A stretch of 64,000 nt of DNA from the NCBI RefSeq assembly GCF_000192795.1, contig NW_007360611.1:1-64000 (forward strand), written 5' to 3'. The position numbers and the translations under genes were made by a program. This DNA is from Vavraia culicis subsp. floridensis (taxonomy: Eukaryota > Microsporidia > Pleistophoridae). The stretch's first letter is position 1; every line of letters begins with the position of its first letter. A model generated the notes under the pieces. That model did not search any database and was not told the origin of the DNA. It saw nothing but the letters and a program-made list of their open reading frames with translations. This document shows, piece by piece, positions 51,401 to 60,442 of the stretch.

Positions 51401-51961
51401 CAAAAGGCTGTAAGTTATTGTACAGTGGTGGATGCACATCTTTTCGTACATTTTATGGTCGTTATAAAGATTGTCAACGATTAACTGCATTATCAACAGG
51501 CGATTGTCCAGGACACTAAACAAATTGGATGTTATGAGCTCGTAAAGTTCCTCGACAGTCAGACATGGGTACTTGAGAAACGGAATCCTACAGATTTTGT
51601 TGTAGAGTGCTTGCGATATCGGTAAGCTCACCTGTGCGTACTTAAATTTAAATTCATTGGTTTTCTTTCGTGGTGTATTACCGCCCTGTTTTACGGTCTG
51701 TTGGTCTGCATTGGTTTCTGCCGATGGTGTGTCCTTTGCATTGCTCGTAAATATACCAAGTTTATCTGCCTGTTTGTTGTACCATTTGATTTGAAAAGGT
51801 ACAGACAGGTCATTGGTCTGTTTAAAGATGCAATCTGCAATGTTCGCCTCCTCCAGCGACTTAAATATCATGTATTTGTTATGACTCGTGGTGTCCTCCT
51901 GATGAAATCGTATAATCACTCTGACCAGCGAATCAAAGAGTTCTCTTGGTGAAATTTGCAT
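48437..51961 (-). CDS. Giant leucine-rich-repeat protein, paralogue B
   Basis: The 1174-residue product has a helical N-terminal third, then dozens of irregular leucine/isoleucine-rich repeats (for example LNLHNLSFNGSLNVPG, KKLRFNNVILGEEAVV). There is no signal peptide or transmembrane helix. Its first 39 residues align gap-free with those of the LRR protein ending at 21877. Both share a conserved N-terminal layout including a short 'YEKMC...LLNRI' / 'FDEKI...IINRI' region. LRR units are separated by strand segments often containing Cys. The function is unknown; the family expansion suggests lineage-specific recognition or scaffolding. Confidence 0.88.
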   Translation of the reverse strand: MQISPRELFDSLVRVIIRFHQEDTTSHNKYMIFKSLEEANIADCIFKQTNDLSVPFQIKWYNKQADKLGIFTSNAKDTPSAETNADQQTVKQGGNTPRKKTNEFKFKYAQVSLPISQALYNKICRIPFLKYPCLTVEELYELITSNLFSVLDNRLLIMQLIVDNLYNDHKMYEKMCIHHCTITYSLLNRISGFEIDKTRFMELVCTEQGLEKLEEVLSGLKKPDSSAVQRKAILNVRLRLYHWINSFLNLVNVTKKNIGFIITDSRGQDAHVSPINNIKSQLLLVMSMDCLDLCYMFHRLSMDYRFLQFNEQLLMEQFENADVKPSIMLEIKFERMETENIEDLCEVVNRLLRCSFVCEDHVAQLFLRFDNLDIKLETMQIGNKECNVYLNNSGLMLLNSLPAQTISLEMQNILLTETVKLCRFLNVLKCRYVIADDDCKIIIMKSCATIKLVNVCSLIEYSAFGTIKSFDVSIIESKWLATGRFSKFKMLCAWCTSDFTCNESIRFLALDQVNVIQPFIMRFNGECQRILLNHCMGIIDLRHVSDLEILECSGCLPKDFFEMLPPLVRNLIITELVINYDVKVEKKFHSLKLKNVRVREECTFKLDGEYYNVMIRESQGTFNLFGQLLLTMSLDNVTLPDLIFQRNDNDNQVDIFLVSSTIMNNNMFFNTLHNIYLINVQFMEPISLHLDDNINVLFIINFVGTIRLTGIISGTFSHHDFFRSELTVTKMQGGQTYQIIFMGIDMQETVFIHCKLESILLKNMQNDILPSICVTDSCDSIILENYIGSVDMLSRPYLRMSSATYTSLLYSECTNSLVIGGELHLSTHFLSHNIMHINLNGLVMVTTSVFYLHSNLVSIQIINCSGTFHFAGMLNVNELVIERRSMIKMETLPALGIRLNLHNLSFNGSLNVPGYVKKLRFNNVILGEEAVVWIDLQCEDVIIIHSQCTIHWLSAIGHDAMVCTVDGSYEFKKNVGNGMLSFNLRNTRFAEQINISNNVERICLNGVRGSHDTPVIVNRSCKYLLLRNSTGLVVCHSLECLGVFTVIKSIASPLEVKFRERNGIRFRICYVFENELPVQIVICTKNLRSISLRGRCSNITVEEIMNDDTCQPFDLHLIAFQRLANDIECIYDMDIAEIDLIAVLKGHLRNDMTRCQALSMHCIIKITISYLARN

Positions 51962-53806
51962 GGAATGTGAACACTACGGTTAGAAAAAGCACCGCAAGTT
52001 TCCATAAATGGATTAAACATTCTTGTCTAATCAAAACCAGCACTTCGTATGCGTGCAGTAAAATCGGCTAATTAAGACTTGTAAGATACACAATGGTGGA
52101 CTGGTGCGCCTAAGCACATGTTCACCATGAAAACATGTCTTGTAGTATGATTTGAAATGTAAATAAAAGGGTTTTACCACCTAATATGCGAAATGTTTGG
52201 TGTTGGGTGTTTGTGAATTTTTTCCGCAATTTGCCTTTTTGGGACTACCAAAGGATTCTGAAACTTTAAAAATTTTATAAGCAGAAAAGGAAACAGTGAT
52301 TCATGGCACAAACAGAACCTACAAGAGAAGGAGTTGCTGATTACACGTAATTTAGAAAGAATACACTGCTTATACAAGAGTCTAAAGAAAGCATAATGAT
52401 ATGTTATTAATGGAAGCGGGTCGTATTATTAAAAATCATGATATTCCATGCAAGTTCCGTTGTTTTTTTCATATTTGGTAGCACATGTCTGGTTATTACG
52501 GCCAGAGTATCAATCCGTTTCTTACGCTTGCTCAAAGAGTGACCAAATAGCACTAATTAATCTGTATTCAACTAATAAGGTGGAAGAACGTATGCTGAGT
52601 GTCCTGGAGTGTAATTAGAACCTTGAGCATGCGTATTAACAATTTATTACTAAATAACGATAGACAAGTTTTTAACTCATCATCAATCAAAATAAACTAA
52701 AAATAGCTCGAAAACTGATTGATCGATTCGGGAAATAGTAAAAATTTTTTATTCCATAATTTTTGCTATTACTAAAGCACTAAAATTTTTTATTTTTTAC
52801 AACACATTCAGCTGTTCGTTCTTAATAAAGATCATTCATTGGCAATGCATAATTTTGAACTGGAGTAACCGTGTAAACCATCAATGAGACGAGCAATCAT
52901 GAGAGGGGTCCTGATCATTCAGTTACGTTCACATGCAGGGGCTCAGGATATTTGATAGCTAAACAGGAATTGTTCTGCATCTGTGTTGTATACAACAAGA
53001 GAAATGTGGTGTTGTAAGTGCGCAGCAAAAAGTTGGAGGGGGTCATCGTGGTCAAGTGATTGAGCTAGGTTATCCAAGCCTTAACACATTCCTTGAACGT
53101 TTTAGAATTATTCGTGTAAACAGTGATGCATATACTGTACTCAAAATCGTTATTATATGACCATTCGATGGATGAAAGTGTTATGCTTTTCTAATAATCA
53201 GTGGTATTATTAAGGCACGCTTTGTCGATTTCCTCATTCAATTTAGCGATCAACAGGTTATTAATCGCTTTGGTAAGTTTTTCAGCTAAATTTCGTGCTT
53301 TGATCTTTATTTCTACAATCGGCGCAATTTGAATCAGTTGGTTTTCTTGAAGCTGCTAAAAATTTGTAACGCGCCTCTTTTGGTTCCTACAGAGTATTAA
53401 AACGATTTTAGTGAACATGATACGTACAATGAGAGGTATTGGTACGCTGTTCTCTAAAATAATCACATATTTGATGATTGCATGAGAATGTGTCTTCGTC
53501 TATCCTTTTAACTCGCATGTTGTCTTTGTCATCGCATTATTACAATTGTCTTAGTCAAGCAGTTCCTATGAACAAAAATAAATCCATTCAAACGAAATGA
53601 TCTGCCTTATAACTTTAGCGTAACTATGCATGTACTGTTCTTTTATTTGGTAGAAAAAAGATTGGATTGTCTAATACGTATGGAACATGTACGATTGGAA
53701 TCAAAAGTATTTGAAAAATAACAAAATTACGAAAAAAAAGAAAAAATGATAAGAAAACGAATCGCTATCAATATAAAAGTATTTAAGAAGAAATAAGTGC
53801 AGCCTT
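51962..53806. other. Long AT-rich spacer
   Basis: No gene recognised. A weak helicase-tail resemblance near 52930-53020 was rejected. Confidence 0.5.
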
Positions 53807-54544
53807 ATGTCTGCATTTCATCTTCTATGTATTGCCTTATATTTTGTGAGCTCATTATGTGTTAACGGGTATAAAAACAGAAATGTAAAAAAAGGAAATG
53901 ATGAAATATTGGATACCAGCTCTGCAGTTCCATTTTTGAATGGTAGTGATGAGCAGGCATTTGAACAACCATGCGCAAGCACGTCAGCTCAATCGGCAGG
54001 GGATGTTCCTGAATCTAAAGTAGAAGAGGTGGATGAAATGGAGGAGAAGTCAGGTCAATCACCGATTAATCAAAGTGATACAAATCTAATGTGTGTGACT
54101 GATACGGAAGACGAATTAGATGATGCTAATCCATCCGTTAACAGTGGCTCTGGCACACAATACGGATTGCGAAATCGAAATTTACCGTGTAGGGGGTATA
54201 ACCATGGTAATACAATGCCACCATCACCATATAATAACAGTTCACAAGATGACATAAATAATGAAGTGTATGAAATGGTGCGAAATCGAAATTTACCGTA
54301 TAGGATGTATAACCATGATAATACAATGCCACGATCACCATATAATAACATTCTATGTACTAACTGCAGAGTATCGCGAATGGAATCATCAGCCTGTCGA
54401 CAAGAAACAGATTTAGATACTGTTGACTACAGGTCTTTAACAATACGCCTCTGTTGCTATTGTTACGCCCTTTTCTTTATTGCCATGCTATCTGGTATCG
54501 TAGTGGCAGTACTTAGATCATTCTTATTCTACGCAAATAATTGA
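53807..54544 (+). CDS. Repeat-containing membrane/secreted protein, unknown
   Basis: The 245-residue product has a signal peptide (about 1-21), an acidic Ser/Gln-rich ectodomain and a 37-residue tandem repeat. Copies start at 54169 and 54280; the core RNRNLPYRMYNHDNTMPRSP is nearly repeated and the second copy is partial. A cysteine-rich segment is followed by a transmembrane helix near the C-terminus (ALFFIAMLSGIVVAVLRSFL). This is a type I surface-protein layout. No homology is recognised. A rapidly evolving host- or spore-surface protein is an inference. Confidence 0.7.
   Translation: MSAFHLLCIALYFVSSLCVNGYKNRNVKKGNDEILDTSSAVPFLNGSDEQAFEQPCASTSAQSAGDVPESKVEEVDEMEEKSGQSPINQSDTNLMCVTDTEDELDDANPSVNSGSGTQYGLRNRNLPCRGYNHGNTMPPSPYNNSSQDDINNEVYEMVRNRNLPYRMYNHDNTMPRSPYNNILCTNCRVSRMESSACRQETDLDTVDYRSLTIRLCCYCYALFFIAMLSGIVVAVLRSFLFYANN
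54169..54352 (+). repeat. 111-bp coding repeat, 1.7 copies
   Basis: GCGAAATCGAAATTTACCG starts both copies. The first ~72 bp are nearly identical and the spacing is a multiple of three, so the frame is preserved. Confidence 0.9.
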
Positions 54545-55664
54545 AAACGTTATTCGTATGATTTCTTATTCTTTCTCGCACAGAATATTTCCTTACATTC
54601 ATTGTTACGTGCATATGCTCACATTTTTTACAAGTTATTAATCATATCAGATTATATTCTCACTTCGTTTACCGTATTTCTTTAGTACACGGCATCAACA
54701 TCTCATATCACTGAAGAGCTACGGAATTTGCATTTGATGTACTGCTGTGTAAACACATTAGACTATGAATGAGGATCGATGTGCTGGTAACACTGTTCCT
54801 TATACGCATTTATTCTGTGTTACGATGTCCCAAAGGCCTCTAATCCATTTACAGCCATGTGTAGGCACCAATTCCAAATGCAAGATAAGTATTGGTAACC
54901 CTTCAGATTAACCGTACAAAATTATTCGCTAATAAGTAAAAATCGAAAATTACCAATATCATAAGTATTTATAGCAGTGGTAGATGTTGTGTTAACACCT
55001 ATCGATCAAAATGGAACTTTTCTAGCGAGCATGAGCTCAAGCAAAAACAACTATATTTTCTGTTTGAAAGTATAGCATGTGAATATTTATTGATTATTGT
55101 GCTAGTACTTTTTAATACGAATTAAATAATCAGTTTACTGATGTTTAATGAACAAAAAAGCACCGATATCAAATTTTCTTGTCTCTTTCATACTATTACG
55201 GGTATTTCGTCCATTGCATGTTATTACATAGCCATTAATCTGAAGTCTCGCTTTGAAATGCGAATCGCAAATATACTATCAAAACACATTTTGTGAATTT
55301 AAAGCGGTATGCCACAACGTTGAATTCCTGTTAAAAAGATATATAAAAACTATGGTGTTAAAAAATTGTTGATTGGTACATTCACGAAGTAAAGCATTTC
55401 TATTGTTCTTACAGCAATTTTTCGAGTCTATTTTCAGCGAATATGGCAATTCTTCGCCCACAATGTTGGAATATTCACCATTGTTGGATGAACTACCGCA
55501 TCACAGGTTTTGGAAGTATCATGCACATGAGAAGAATCCGTTGCTCCTAAAAAGTTAATCAACGTCATTAAGAAGTAAGTGTTATTTCGCCCACCATTTT
55601 TACCATAAACTAATATTTATACATTTTTTTTCAAGTCTCGCGGCTTATGCCTTTACCCCTCTCA
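54545..55664. other. Intergenic spacer upstream of the SUZ12-like gene
   Basis: No gene called. An intron-like string (GTAAGT at 55575, ACTAATA, then T-run and CAAG at 55635) lies here. It cannot be spliced from an upstream ATG in a compatible frame, although a 5' UTR intron remains possible. Confidence 0.45.
55656..55659 (+). promoter_or_regulatory. C-run before the SUZ12-like start
   Basis: CCCC lies five bases before the ATG at 55665, which selects that methionine over the in-frame ATG at 55647. Confidence 0.5.
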
Positions 55665-56822
55665 ATGGACAAGTACGTGGTTGAGCACTGTATAGGTATC
55701 TCTCCACCTTTTCTGGAAAGATCGTGCACAAACTCGTTCACAAACACAACAAAGCATGACTACATCGGTGATCGTGTGTGCTCGTCCATTTATTTAATTC
55801 AATTGATTCCTTTGCACGCCAATGTGGAAAGCTTTGAGAATTTACATATCAGAGGGTATCAAGAAAATGTGCACAAGCGGTATAATAACATAGAAATGCA
55901 TCTGAAGATGGATGGCTTGAAGATCTTAAACTTTAAAGAAACACGAATTGTCACTTTTAATTGCTACGATACCACCGTTTTGTACATTTTGTCGCAGAGT
56001 AAAGAGATCATTAGGCTGTTTCATTGCAGTTTTAGTGGCTGTCATACAACGAGAAAGGGCAAGCTTCTCTTGCACGAGATATGCCTGTTCGACAAATTCT
56101 CGTTCTTCAAAATTATGAGTGAGCCGGTGTTTTCGATCGACGTAAAGGTCATAAATATAAAAACTAAGAGCAAAACATGCAATTTACATTATAATTGGAA
56201 CAATGTCGAAGAGAAGAAAAATTTGGAGACGTGTTATATCGAGCTGCTCGGTGAACGGTACTTGCTCGATCAGAACATGTGTATATTCTGCTTCAAAAGC
56301 TTTTCATCGTTCAATAATCTAAGTGCGCATGTTAACACGATGCACATTTACTACAAATCATCTATAAAGAGAGAAGATGAACAGAATGTTCTCGTGATCA
56401 AGAGGATAAATTTGCAGCACAAAGTAGGTAGCGCCTTCGCGTTCAGAAATAAGCCAAAAACCACCCATTCTGACGTACCTAAGAAGTCGTTTATTTCCAC
56501 ATTACATAAAAACGCAGAATTCGACATCAGAAATGACTACAATGCTGAAGAATTTCGGTATTTTTTGACGAAACGGATTGGAGAAATCATTGATACGAAT
56601 GAAAGAAAGCTGAATTTGATGAAAAAGTGGAATGATTTTATAATATACAAAAAATCTGTGAGTGTGTTGCCCAATGAGTATGATTTAGTTAGAGAGTTTT
56701 CAACTATGCTGACCGACACCAACGATATCTTAGAAATTTTAATACTTTTTTACCATAAAGGTGTTTTAGCCAAAAGTGATGTATTGAGAATGGTTGACGA
56801 GCTATCGTTAGCGAAAAAATAA
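55665..56822 (+). CDS. SUZ12-like protein (PRC2 subunit), zinc finger plus VEFS-type domain
   Basis: SUZ12 is the core scaffold of Polycomb repressive complex 2, which methylates histone H3 Lys27. The 385-residue product has a C2H2 finger at C206, C209, H222, H227 (C-x2-C-x12-H-x4-H, the same spacing as SUZ12, with hydrophobics FNNLSAH/YSLLKH). A C-terminal helical domain (about 297-383) reads TKRIGEIIDTNERKLNLMKK, then WNDFI, as in the VEFS box: acidic lead, invariant Trp, then a helical pair ending in a basic coil. A loop with SAFAFRNK matches the family GFAFSRN. Near the N-terminus GISPPFLERS resembles the IAPIFLHR neck motif. It is far shorter than human SUZ12 (739) but all C-terminal landmarks are in order. 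A generic C2H2 protein is the main alternative. The start follows CCCC. Confidence 0.75.
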   Translation: MDKYVVEHCIGISPPFLERSCTNSFTNTTKHDYIGDRVCSSIYLIQLIPLHANVESFENLHIRGYQENVHKRYNNIEMHLKMDGLKILNFKETRIVTFNCYDTTVLYILSQSKEIIRLFHCSFSGCHTTRKGKLLLHEICLFDKFSFFKIMSEPVFSIDVKVINIKTKSKTCNLHYNWNNVEEKKNLETCYIELLGERYLLDQNMCIFCFKSFSSFNNLSAHVNTMHIYYKSSIKREDEQNVLVIKRINLQHKVGSAFAFRNKPKTTHSDVPKKSFISTLHKNAEFDIRNDYNAEEFRYFLTKRIGEIIDTNERKLNLMKKWNDFIIYKKSVSVLPNEYDLVREFSTMLTDTNDILEILILFYHKGVLAKSDVLRMVDELSLAKK

Positions 56823-57737
56823 CAGTTTACCTGCAGGATATAATTGCTATCGGAATAATAGAACGTTTACTGATGCAATTCTTCATTCCTGTGAAACATT
56901 TCATCAAGCTAATAACAACAAGTTTTACAAGCGATTTGATAAAGAAATTTGATTACTTTACGTGAGTAAAGCTTTAAAACAATATGTTAAGGTATTGTTA
57001 TGTTCTCATGCCATTAAAAGATGTATTGCGTTATGTATCATTCAACTAAAAAAGTCTCTTATTCAAATCCTGTTATCAAATTTATACTCACTATAAGTAG
57101 ACTATATCTTTGATATCGGTATTTATATCATCAATAATAAGATAATTACCTGTTGGATTACACCACGGACCTGATTCTAATAGAAACACAATTCGTAATA
57201 TTTTCGTGAATGCCAATTTTACTCACTAAACTACCAGTGAAGAGGACATAACAAATTAAATGAATAAACTACCATGCATCAGTAGTGTTCAGAGATAATT
57301 TTTACGAATAAAAAGACAACTCCGGAGCTTATTGTTTAGTTCGGACAAATAGCAAAATTTTTCATTCCTCATCTTTTTATGAAACAAAAACTTAAAATTG
57401 TTATCCAACTCATTTTTCTAACACAACCTTAGCTATTATTGACAGACAGCATTAAATTACATGATTATTAAATTAATTATTGACCTTACCAAAAGATTCA
57501 CAAAAAATAAAAGTGGCTTAAAATTACAACATGGCATATTAGATGAGGGTAATATCATTTCACAGGTAATTTAACTTTCCTCCGTTTTATAAATGGAAGT
57601 AGCACTGCTAGTATTTCTATGAAGAAGCTTTGAGTAAGTCATTGCGCTTCAAATACTTCCTATAAATGTTGAAAATAATTATGTGGCATTGCGATCCGCA
57701 GAGCTGCCATACGAATTTATTGCTCACCTACCAATAT
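56823..57737. other. AT-rich spacer
   Basis: Nothing recognised. Confidence 0.5.
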
Positions 57738-58307
57738 TTAATACGGTTTATTTATCTCTAAAAAATCAAGAAGCAGTACCAATACAATCAGAAATAGCCC
57801 AAAAGCAATAAAAGAGCCTATTATGATATATATACGATTCTTTCCGCGTTGTTCATCTCGTACCTTATTCATCTTCATCATCTCATACTCGTAATATGCG
57901 TTCAGAACGTTTCTGAGCCGCTGTTCTTTTTTCTCATTATTAAATTTGTCATCAAAGCTGTGGTACATTGTTTGTTCCCTGCCCAGGATACCATTTGTTT
58001 TGTTTTTAATTTTGCTGATATAGTGAGAAGTGTCATCACAATTTGTAGCATTATTGTGATTTTCTTTTATAGTATACACAACATCATTGTCAAGCGATTC
58101 AAACGATCCATGCAAAAAACTATTGCGTCTAAATTCTGTCAACTTGTCTTTCAAATCTTTAAGTGTAATTCGCGCTGGTAGCTTCTTCAACTCTTGGTCC
58201 AATATCAAACCATCATCTCCTGCCATTTGGATGTACCTCTCGACAATTTCTTGCGGTAAATAGCCGTTCCTATATTCCCTTTTTATTTTCTCCTCAAAGT
58301 CTTCCAT
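57738..58307 (-). CDS. Tail-anchored membrane protein, unknown
   Basis: The revised 189-residue product starts MEDFEEKIKREY, with CCC directly before the ATG. It has a soluble charged region, a helical segment before the membrane (LRNVLNAYYEYEMMKMNK) and one C-terminal transmembrane helix (IIIGSFIAFGLFLIVLVLLL) with a nine-residue tail. This is a tail-anchored layout. A divergent SNARE of the Sec20/Use1 type is possible, but no ionic-layer residue can be assigned. Confidence 0.7.
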   Translation of the reverse strand: MEDFEEKIKREYRNGYLPQEIVERYIQMAGDDGLILDQELKKLPARITLKDLKDKLTEFRRNSFLHGSFESLDNDVVYTIKENHNNATNCDDTSHYISKIKNKTNGILGREQTMYHSFDDKFNNEKKEQRLRNVLNAYYEYEMMKMNKVRDEQRGKNRIYIIIGSFIAFGLFLIVLVLLLDFLEINKPY

Positions 58308-59569
58308 GGGCACGTTTTATAAATTTCATTTATTCATACAGCCAGGGATCGGAGATCACAACACTTCTCATCGACCGAAACGTGTCCATAACTAAGTAAT
58401 GTATTGTGTATCGGAACAGATATGGGTCATTCATTAGAGAACTTAACTTTTGCTGCTACTAGAGCGGTAGGAACTGCTGAATATGATCGTCTCAATGGAC
58501 TAGCGATAAGCGAGAGAATGTGCGTAGGTATGTGATTAACAACTCTTTATAATGAGACTTTAGATATTACCTGCAAAGCATACAGGCTGGTACACTGGTA
58601 TAGAAAACCCCCTCATTCACGCAAAAAAAGAGTCATATTGACCAATAATTTATTCAAATAGCAAATATTGGCCAGATTTCGGTACATTTATTGGAAATAT
58701 CATCGTGTGTACCATCCTTTCATTGTTAAGGTATAAAGCAGCGGAATTAGCGGCAAACACTTTTTGCGCTAAAATAATGAAATACTTCTGAAATGAACAT
58801 GGTAAGTAAAAATAAACTTATACCGCATGCAGTGTGATTTTGGTGGTAAAAATGTATGAGGCTAACAAGTTTAAATCACTGAATATTTGTTAAGTAAGGA
58901 ATGCGTTCTGTGCATAGCAGTTAAACAGATATTTTACAATTAAAAGACGTAACTGTGCAATAAATGCATGTTTGCCATTCTAACTGGCATTACTCATCAT
59001 CTTAACAATGGACAAAATGTTTGCTTCATTAAATATAACATTGGATGAACATCATGCTCAGCGTAACAAGCCTTATCCCACAACCCAGACTAGTGGTTAG
59101 ACTCTATTGTTTAAGATTAGCCTGTCAACTTATGTTTATGGTGTTAGCCCATCTGACAGCAACAAAATATCGCTATCAACCAATTGAAAGAATAGCAGAT
59201 ATATTAACAAAATTTGCATGCGGGTGCAGATAAAATGAGGTGCATTTTAAAAAGTAATAGCGTGTTATTAAAATATAAGTGGTGTTTATCAGCTATTTTA
59301 ATCATGATATTGCATTGTGCACAATCCAACTATCACTTCTATTCAGAAGGCATGTTTATCCTTGTCTTTGACAGGCATATAAAGATAAATGCACTCATTT
59401 TCTGATAAACAAAATCGTAAGGCAACAATTACACGCCATACATTAAGTTTGTTCATATTTACGGCATGTATTCAATGAAGTATCTTTACACCTCTCACAT
59501 TACCGGTATTCATCAGCAGTTCGTTTAATCACCACTTTGTTCGTAACGGTGATCTACGCAGGAAATGGT

Positions 59570-59638
59570 ATTTTTAATTATGATGAATTTACAGCATTGA
59601 TAAAAGGAAATGAAATACTTGAAGAATTTGAAAGAATT
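59570..59638 (+). pseudogene. Possible EF-hand C-terminal fragment, cut by the gap
   Basis: Reads GNGIFNYDEFTALIKGNEIL, like the last half of an EF-hand. Stops lie close upstream and the sequence runs into the gap. It could be a relic, an exon or chance. Confidence 0.25.
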
Positions 59639-59835
59639 NNNNNNNNNNNNNNNNNNNNNNNNNNNNNNNNNNNNNNNNNNNNNNNNNNNNNNNNNNNNNN
59701 NNNNNNNNNNNNNNNNNNNNNNNNNNNNNNNNNNNNNNNNNNNNNNNNNNNNNNNNNNNNNNNNNNNNNNNNNNNNNNNNNNNNNNNNNNNNNNNNNNNN
59801 NNNNNNNNNNNNNNNNNNNNNNNNNNNNNNNNNNN
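59639..59835. other. Assembly gap (197 unknown bases)
   Basis: A run of N. It borders a tandem repeat, so it is probably an unresolved array whose true length is unknown. Confidence 0.98.
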
Positions 59836-59984
59836 TACAAAATGTGGTGTGTGCCAGTTTGCCTACGGGACAGGGCAGAAATGTTGAAAGTATTTGGAGC
59901 TGTGGTGAGGATGGGTAAGAAATTGGTGGTTGCTTTGTACGAAATGTGGTGTATGCCGGTTTGCCTACGGGACAGGGCAGAAAT
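59836..59984. repeat. 102-bp tandem repeat next to the gap
   Basis: TACAAAATGTGGTGTGTGCC at 59836 recurs as TACGAAATGTGGTGTATGCC at 59938. The shared body TTTGCCTACGGGACAGGGCA is identical. Only about 1.5 copies are assembled; more probably lie in the gap. Confidence 0.9.
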
Positions 59985-60442
59985 AGCATTCATTATCGTT
60001 CCCAATGAATGCTATAGAAAGTAAAATGAAGTACCTTCGTATTCTTGGCTCTAGTAATGTGACATATCTTAAAATTTTCTTCTAAAACAGACACATATCT
60101 AAAATCTGTTAACTGGTTGCTATGAAGCGACAAACAACACTAAGAGATTTTTTGCTAGTGCACATTTCGCAATATCCAGTAGCGAGGTCTTTAACATTGT
60201 TTTTTGTGGCATACGAAGTAGTTACATCCTGGTGCAATGTTGTTGTCTTCTCATGTATTCAGAAAAAAGTCATGCCTTGAAAAAATTTCTACAACGGCAC
60301 ACATTTCCTTAAAACCAATTATAAACTGATTTTTAGTAGTGTAAATTCGTAATGAGCAAAACAAGATTAATCTTCCCAATATTCCGATGATAATGCAATT
60401 CATAGTTGAATATTGTGGCAAACGAGACTATCATAGAATTTT

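Larger units (their letters stand above)
58308..60442. other. Spacer with assembly gap and tandem repeat
   Basis: Short frames only. A possible EF-hand remnant (59570-59638) and the 102-bp repeat flank the unknown bases. Confidence 0.5.

Noticed and set aside
52930..53020. Weak resemblance to a second Helitron helicase tail (MQGLRIFDS; NKRNVVL)
   Set aside because: The two pieces are in different frames, very short and without a terminal hairpin; chance cannot be excluded.
55575..55635. Intron-like string (GTAAGT, ACTAATA, T-run, CAAG) just upstream of the SUZ12-like gene
   Set aside because: Stops lie in the frame before GTAAGT with no usable ATG, and the CCCC motif already gives a good start downstream. 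Only a 5' UTR intron would remain; RNA-seq would decide.
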